This document shows positions 59,410-64,000 of a stretch of DNA of 64,000 nucleotides, one piece after another. Below the pieces are notes generated by a model that searched no databases, had not been told where the DNA came from, and was given only the letters and a program-made list of their open reading frames with translations. Location: contig CP108997.1 of assembly GCA_036226585.1 (NCBI GenBank), forward strand, positions 1,426,001 to 1,490,000, read 5' to 3'. Source of the stretch: Streptomyces sp. NBC_00708. Lineage in GTDB: Bacteria > Actinomycetota > Actinomycetes > Streptomycetales > Streptomycetaceae. A program made the position numbers and the translations under genes. Position 1 is the stretch's first letter; every line of letters starts with the position of its first letter.

Positions 59410-60468
59410 GCCGGCGAGCACGTCCAGCGCGCGGTCCACGTCCGCCTCGGTGTTGTAGAGGTGGAAGGACGCCCGCAGGTTGCCGGCCCGTCCGGCGACC
59501 AGCACCCCGGCCCGCTGGAGCTCCGGTGCCCGGTCGCCGAGTCCGGGCACCGCGACGACGGCGGTGTCCGCCGGGACGGCGGTGTGCCCGAGGTCCGCGA
59601 GGCCTGAGCGGAAGCGGTCCGCGAGCCCGGTGGCGTGGGCGTGCAGCGTGTCGATGCCGATCTCGTGGATCAGGGCGAGCGAGTGCTCGGCGCCGTGGTA
59701 CGCGAGGAAGGCGGGGGGCTCGTCGTAGCGGCGGGCGTCCGACGCGAGCTCGGTGACCGGTCCGTAGGTGCTGTTCCACCGGTCCTCGGCCGCGGCCATG
59801 CCCGCGTAGACGGGTGTCAGGCCCTCCTGCGCCTCCTCGGTGACGGTGAGGAACGAGGTGCCGCGCGGGCAGAGCAGGTACTTGAAGCCGCCGGTGACCG
59901 TGTAGTCGTACGCCCCGGCGTCCAGCGGCAGCCAGCCGGCGGACTGGGTGGCGTCCAGCAGCGTCCGGGCGCCGTTGTCGGCGGCGGCGGCCCGGACCGC
60001 GTCCAGGTCCGCACACCGGCCGTCGGAGGACTGCACCGAGGAGAAAGCGACCAGCGCGGTCCCGAGGCGCACGGCATCGGCCAGGTCCGTCAGCGGCACG
60101 TACCGCATCTTGAGGTCGCCGCGGACCGCGAAGGGGCTGACGACCGAGCTGAACTCTCCTTCGGGCGCGAGCACTTCGGCGCCCGGCGGCAGCGAGGAGG
60201 CGATCAGTCCGACGTGGGCGGCCACGGAGCCGCCGACGGCGACCCGGCCCGCCCCGACGCCGACGAGCCGCGCGAAGCCCTCCCGGGCCCGGTGCACCGC
60301 CCCGAAGTCTCCGGAGCCGTCCCGGAGGCCGGAGGCGTTCTCGTCGACGAGGGTCTTCACGGCGTCGACGGCACGGCGGGGCAGCAGCCCGCAGGTGGAG
60401 GTGTTCAGGTAGATGGTCTGCGGGGCGAACTCGGCGGCAACGGCACGGCTGAGCGAAGAGATCGTCAT
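59407..60468 (-). CDS. Class V aminotransferase-like PLP enzyme
   Basis: A 353-aa fold-type I enzyme of the cysteine-desulfurase/kynureninase-like group. Lys196 (GGFKYLLCPRG) is the likely PLP lysine; the upstream DATQSAGWLPLDA strand provides the PLP Asp. It lacks the cysteine loop expected of desulfurases, so another beta-lyase or epimerase-type function is likely. ATG 60468 is preferred over a start 7 codons upstream. Confidence 0.85.
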   Translation of the reverse strand: MTISSLSRAVAAEFAPQTIYLNTSTCGLLPRRAVDAVKTLVDENASGLRDGSGDFGAVHRAREGFARLVGVGAGRVAVGGSVAAHVGLIASSLPPGAEVLAPEGEFSSVVSPFAVRGDLKMRYVPLTDLADAVRLGTALVAFSSVQSSDGRCADLDAVRAAAADNGARTLLDATQSAGWLPLDAGAYDYTVTGGFKYLLCPRGTSFLTVTEEAQEGLTPVYAGMAAAEDRWNSTYGPVTELASDARRYDEPPAFLAYHGAEHSLALIHEIGIDTLHAHATGLADRFRSGLADLGHTAVPADTAVVAVPGLGDRAPELQRAGVLVAGRAGNLRASFHLYNTEADVDRALDVLAG

Positions 60469-60579
60469 GCGCTCAGCCTGACCCGTCACCGACCTGGGGT
60501 CAATTGTCGAAATTGCACGGAGAACCCCAAGCCACGCTTATGCGCCGGGCGGGCGGGCCGCCCCTGCGGACCCGGCCCG

Positions 60580-61296
60580 TCAGGCGTTCCCGGCGACCCC
60601 GGGGACCTCGCACGCACCGTCGGCGTCGCACGCCGCCGCGTCCCCGGCGGCGGTCACCGGGCGGTCCTTCCACGCCTGCTCCAGCGCCTGGGCGAAGACC
60701 TCGGCGGGCTGGCCGCCGGAGATGCCGTAGCGCCGGTCGAACACGAAGAACGGCACCGCGTTGGCGCCCAGCTCGGCCGCCTCCCGCTCGTCGGCGCGCA
60801 CCTCCTCGGCGTACGCCTGCGGGTCGGCGAGGACCGCGCGGGCCTCCTCGGCGTCGAGACCCGCCTCGACGGCCAGGTCCAGCAGCACGGCGTCGTCGAA
60901 GACGGACCGTTCCTCGGCGAAGTTGGCCCGGTAGGCGAGGGTCAGCAGTTCGTCCTGGCGGCCGCGCGCCTTGGCGAGGTGCAGCAGCCGGTGGATGTCG
61001 AACGTGCTGCCGTGGTCGCGGCCCTCGGCGCGGTAGCCGAGCCCTTCGGCCCGGGCGTTGGCCGCGACGTTGGCCTCCATCGAGCGGGCCTCGTCGGGGG
61101 TGCGCCCGTACTTCTGCGCCAGCATGTCGATGACCTGCTCGGTGTCGCCCTTGGCGCGGCCGGGGTCGAGCTCGAAGGAGCGGTGCACCACCTCGACGTC
61201 GTCGCGGTGGGCGAAGCCCTCCAGGCCCTTCTCGAAGCGTGCCTTGCCGATGTAGCACCACGGGCAGGCGATGTCGCTCCAGATCTCGACGCGCAT
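60580..61296 (-). CDS. DsbA family oxidoreductase (FrnE-like)
   Basis: A 238-aa cytosolic DsbA-fold protein with a CPWC active site (Cys11, Cys14) in MRVEIWSDIACPWCYIGK and cis-Pro region NAVPFFVF. FrnE homologues take part in stress responses and polyketide metabolism. A Cys-rich C-terminus (AACDADGACEVPG) is unusual. ATG 61296 is preferred; upstream in-frame codons are Arg-rich. Confidence 0.92.
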   Translation of the reverse strand: MRVEIWSDIACPWCYIGKARFEKGLEGFAHRDDVEVVHRSFELDPGRAKGDTEQVIDMLAQKYGRTPDEARSMEANVAANARAEGLGYRAEGRDHGSTFDIHRLLHLAKARGRQDELLTLAYRANFAEERSVFDDAVLLDLAVEAGLDAEEARAVLADPQAYAEEVRADEREAAELGANAVPFFVFDRRYGISGGQPAEVFAQALEQAWKDRPVTAAGDAAACDADGACEVPGVAGNA

Positions 61297-61414
61297 GACT
61301 CTTCTTCTCTCCGGACTCTCTCGGGCGGCTGCTCGCACAGCGCGGAGGCACCCTCCGCTCCCCCGGCCAACGCATGGCGGGCCCGTGCCATTCCCGGCCC
61401 GGACCCGCGCGGTC

Positions 61415-61894
61415 CTAGGGGGCCGGCGGGACGGCCAGGCGCAGCACCACGTGGTCGCCGTCCAGCGGGTTGTCCGGGTCGGGGGTCCAGCCGCAGGCGG
61501 AGTAGAAGGCCTGGGCGCGCTTGTTGGGTTCGAAGACCTCCAGACGGGCCTCGGTGACGCCCAGCCGCTGCCACTCGGCGACGCACGCGCGGTGCAGGGC
61601 GCTGCCGACCCCCTCGCGCCAGTGGGCGGGGGACACGTGGAACTGGCTGAGGGTCATGACGCCGTCGCGCACCGAGTGGGCGGCGATACCGACGAGGACG
61701 CCGTCCGCCTCGGCGCAGAGCACGGTGGCGTCCGGGCGGTCCACCGCACGGGCCCAGCCCTCCCGGCTGCGGCTCACCTCGGCCTCGCCCGCGTACTCCT
61801 CCTCGGGCAGGTGGCCGCGGTAGTAGGTGGCCCTGGCCTCGGTGTGGAGGGTCACTATCGCGTCGAGGTCGTTCTGCGTCGCTGTACGGATCAT
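61415..61894 (-). CDS. GNAT family N-acetyltransferase
   Basis: A 159-aa GNAT protein: TQNDLDAIVTLHTEARATYY, MTLSQFHVSPAHWREGVGSALH (acetyl-CoA loop) and an EVFEPNKRAQAFYSACGW end. Substrate unknown. ATG 61894. Confidence 0.92.
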   Translation of the reverse strand: MIRTATQNDLDAIVTLHTEARATYYRGHLPEEEYAGEAEVSRSREGWARAVDRPDATVLCAEADGVLVGIAAHSVRDGVMTLSQFHVSPAHWREGVGSALHRACVAEWQRLGVTEARLEVFEPNKRAQAFYSACGWTPDPDNPLDGDHVVLRLAVPPAP

Positions 61895-61982
61895 GGTGGC
61901 AAGGACGCGGGGAGCGGCCCCCCGGTTGCGGCCGGGGCGCGGTGGGCCGGGACGCGTACCGGCCCACCACGCCCCGGGAACG

Positions 61983-62588
61983 TCAGCTGCCGTCGCGGAG
62001 GTCGGCCAGGCCCTCCGGCCGGAAGGCGATCCGGTCGAAGGTCACCTCGCAGCCCTCACCGGTGGGCGACTGGGCGAGGAAGCCGACGGAGGCGGTGGCC
62101 GCCTGTTCCGGGGTGCCGAGGGTGAAGACGCGGACGAAGGTCCACTTCTCGCCGTCGGCCGAGGCGTGGAACGCGAAGGCACCTCCCGTACGGCTCAGGC
62201 GCAGCCAGTGGGTGTCGCCGTCCACGACGGAGGAGTTGACGTCGTCGGAGTGGCCCCGGGTGACCACCGTGCAGATGGTCGGCTGCTCCGGGGAGAGCTC
62301 CAGGCAGAGCTTGGCCCAGTCCCGGTCGCCGGCGTGGAGGTAGAGCACGCCCGCGTCGAAGGCGGCGGCGAAGCCCACCTTCACCCGGGCGACGAGCTGG
62401 AAGTCGCCCGCCGGGGCGGTGCCCAGCAGCCGGGGCGCGTCGCTCGCCGGTTCCAGGCTGTCGCCGCCCGGCGGGACGAAGCGGTCCTGCCGGGCGCCCG
62501 CGCGGCCGGTGAGCACGCCGTTCTCGTACGCCCAGCCGCCCTCGGGGCCGTGCGGATCGAGCGCGAAGGGGAGTTCGGGGAGGTTCAC
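61983..62588 (-). CDS. DUF1349 domain-containing protein
   Basis: A 201-aa beta-sandwich protein (FQLVARVKVGFAAAFDAGVLYLHAGD, ... GFLAQSPTGEGCEVTFD). The family resembles concanavalin-like/GH43-associated domains and is thought to bind carbohydrates. GTG 62588 overlaps the aldehyde dehydrogenase stop by 4 nt, so they are coupled. Confidence 0.87.
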   Translation of the reverse strand: MNLPELPFALDPHGPEGGWAYENGVLTGRAGARQDRFVPPGGDSLEPASDAPRLLGTAPAGDFQLVARVKVGFAAAFDAGVLYLHAGDRDWAKLCLELSPEQPTICTVVTRGHSDDVNSSVVDGDTHWLRLSRTGGAFAFHASADGEKWTFVRVFTLGTPEQAATASVGFLAQSPTGEGCEVTFDRIAFRPEGLADLRDGS

Positions 62589-64000
62589 GCGGGTCGTCCG
62601 TTCACTCGGCGGGGCAGGCCCAGCGGGTTGTCCTCGCGCAGCTCGGGCGGGAGGAGCGCGTCGGGGGTGGTCTGGTAGCTGACCGGGCGCAGCCAGCGTT
62701 CGATCGCGGTGGCGCCGACCGAGGTGGAGGTGGAGGTGGTGGCCGGGTAGGGGCCGCCGTGGTGCTGGGCGGGGGCGACGGCGACGCCGGTCGGCCAGCC
62801 GTTGACGAGGACCCGGCCGGCGAGCGGGGTGAGCGCGGCGAGGAGTCCGGCGGCGCTGCCCCCGGCCTCGTCCTCGGCGATGTGGAGGGTCGCGGTGAGG
62901 TTGCCGGGGAGCCGGGACAGGACGGCGGTGATCTCGTACTCGGAGGCGTAGCGGGCGACCACGGTGACGGGGCCGAAGCACTCCTCCAGGAGCGCGTCGT
63001 GCGGCCCTTCGGCCGTGAGCAGCCGGGCCGGGACGGTCAGGAAGCCGGCCGCGACGGTGTGCTCGCCGCCCGCGCCGGGGGTGACGGGGGCGTCCACGTC
63101 CGGGAGCGCGGCCCGCTCGGTCACTCCGGCGAGGAAGGCGTCGCGCATCCGGTGGTCGAGCAGGACGCCGGCCTCGGAGTCGCTGACGGCCTCGGTGAGG
63201 GCCTTCAGGAAGCGGTCGCCGCCTTCGCCCTCGGGGGCCAGGACGAATCCGGGCTTGGTGCAGAACTGGCCCGCGCCCATGGTCATCGAGCCGGCCAGGC
63301 CCGCGCCGATCTGCTCGCCGCGCTCGGCGGCGGCGGCCTCGGTGACGACGACGGGGTTGAGGGAGCCCAGCTCGCCGTGGAAGGGGATGGGCGCGGGGCG
63401 CGCGGCGGCCGCGTCGAACAGGGCGCGGCCGCCGCGCACCGAGCCGGTGAAGCCGGCGGCGGCGACGAGCGGGTGCCGGACGAGGGCGACGCCGGCGTCG
63501 AAGCCGTGGACGAGGGTGACGACGTCCTCGGGCAGCCCGGTCCGCGCGGCGGCCCGGCGCAGGACGGAGGCGCACAGCTCGGAGGTCGCCGGGTGGTCCG
63601 GGTGCGCCTTGACGACGACGGGGCAGCCGGCCGCGAGGGCGCTGGCGGTGTCGCCGCCGGGCACGGAGAAGGCGAGCGGGAAGTTGCTGGCGGCGTAGAC
63701 GGCGACGACGCCGAGCGGGATCTTGTAGCGGCGCAGGTCGGGCCAGGGCGGGGTGCGGGTGGCGTCGGCGTGGTCGATGTGGATGTCGAGGAAGGCGCCC
63801 TCGTCGACGACCTCGGCGAAGGCCCTCAACTGGGCCGCGGTGCGGGCGAGTTCCCCGGTCAGCCGGGCCGGGCCGAGGGCCGTCTCGGCGTCGGCGGCCT
63901 CGATGACGTGCTCACCGGCCTCGGTGAGCAGCTCGGCGGCCGTCCGCAGGAACGCGGCGCGCGTGGTGCGGTCGGCGAGGGAGCCGCGTACCGCGTGGGC
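62585..64000 (-). CDS. Aldehyde dehydrogenase (NADP+), ketoglutaric-semialdehyde-dehydrogenase-like, partial
   Basis: The C-terminal 471 codons of an ALDH-superfamily enzyme; the frame is open to the window edge with no start, so the N-terminus lies outside. Catalytic Cys in GAGQFCTKPGFVL (complement of about 63262), with NADP-binding text SNFPLAFSVPGGDTASALAAGCP. Such proteins oxidise 2,5-dioxovalerate in pentose/uronate breakdown. That fits the neighbouring carbohydrate-type DUF1349 gene, although the pathway genes are off-window. Confidence 0.9.
   Translation of the reverse strand, partial: AHAVRGSLADRTTRAAFLRTAAELLTEAGEHVIEAADAETALGPARLTGELARTAAQLRAFAEVVDEGAFLDIHIDHADATRTPPWPDLRRYKIPLGVVAVYAASNFPLAFSVPGGDTASALAAGCPVVVKAHPDHPATSELCASVLRRAAARTGLPEDVVTLVHGFDAGVALVRHPLVAAAGFTGSVRGGRALFDAAAARPAPIPFHGELGSLNPVVVTEAAAAERGEQIGAGLAGSMTMGAGQFCTKPGFVLAPEGEGGDRFLKALTEAVSDSEAGVLLDHRMRDAFLAGVTERAALPDVDAPVTPGAGGEHTVAAGFLTVPARLLTAEGPHDALLEECFGPVTVVARYASEYEITAVLSRLPGNLTATLHIAEDEAGGSAAGLLAALTPLAGRVLVNGWPTGVAVAPAQHHGGPYPATTSTSTSVGATAIERWLRPVSYQTTPDALLPPELREDNPLGLPRRVNGRPA

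Overview
The base composition (very high GC, strong G/C bias at third codon positions), many GTG starts, leaderless-looking starts and gene content point to a Streptomyces chromosome. The markers are ectABCD, a gbn-like DNA-binding protein, pitH2, the amaP/Asp23 operon and an LAETG surface protein. Gene order resembles, from memory, the core region of S. coelicolor around SCO1820-SCO1870. No tRNA, rRNA, CRISPR array, insertion sequence or prophage was seen.

Layout. 0-8 kb: small Cys-containing protein, moaA, a sodium:solute symporter with its DUF485 partner, a secreted subtilisin-like protease, a zinc alcohol dehydrogenase, and a lysoplasmalogenase/sterol-desaturase pair. 8-16 kb: a VIT-family transporter, then a compact three-gene operon built around a 1,728-aa protein with a caspase-like protease domain and an HSP90-type (GHKL) ATPase domain, plus a Cys-rich zinc-ribbon-like protein and a small membrane protein. 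Divergent from it lies a DEDDh exonuclease-BRCT protein. 16-20 kb: zinc-binding small protein, SURF1, GH15 hydrolase and an atypical SDR. 20-23.4 kb: an amaP/Asp23-type operon of five overlapping or closely packed genes. 23.4-31.7 kb: crotonase, gbn, an ABC-F ATPase with candidate leader ORFs, a zinc metallopeptidase, a VOC protein, a repeat cluster, a HEAT-like hypothetical, an alpha/beta hydrolase and a class II aldolase.

31.7-42.7 kb: a Pho-box-driven phosphate transporter operon ends at a strong hairpin. It is followed by a cobalamin riboswitch and the cobalamin operon cobD-cobQ-ChlI/D fusion-cobO-cobB, all translationally coupled, then a reversed ZIP transporter, cobE and cobC. cobB carries an in-frame copy of an intergenic Streptomyces-type repeat. 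42.7-46.7 kb: a tandem-repeat/hairpin intergenic region, the LAETG surface protein, an amidohydrolase and a class V aminotransferase. 46.7-50.3 kb: the ectoine/hydroxyectoine operon ectABCD, bounded by hairpins.

51-59.4 kb: a galactan-utilisation locus. It has a secreted GH53 endo-galactanase, a GH42 beta-galactosidase, a sugar ABC importer (binding protein and two permeases, no ATPase) and a LacI regulator, with a LacI-type operator and back-to-back promoters in the divergent region. 59.4-64 kb: an aminotransferase, a FrnE-like DsbA protein, a GNAT protein, a DUF1349 protein and the 3' part of an aldehyde dehydrogenase cut off by the window edge.

The least ordinary element is the caspase-HSP90 operon at 9.1-15.2 kb. 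It has the architecture expected of a bacterial conflict or regulated-proteolysis system and is the best candidate here for an undescribed function.
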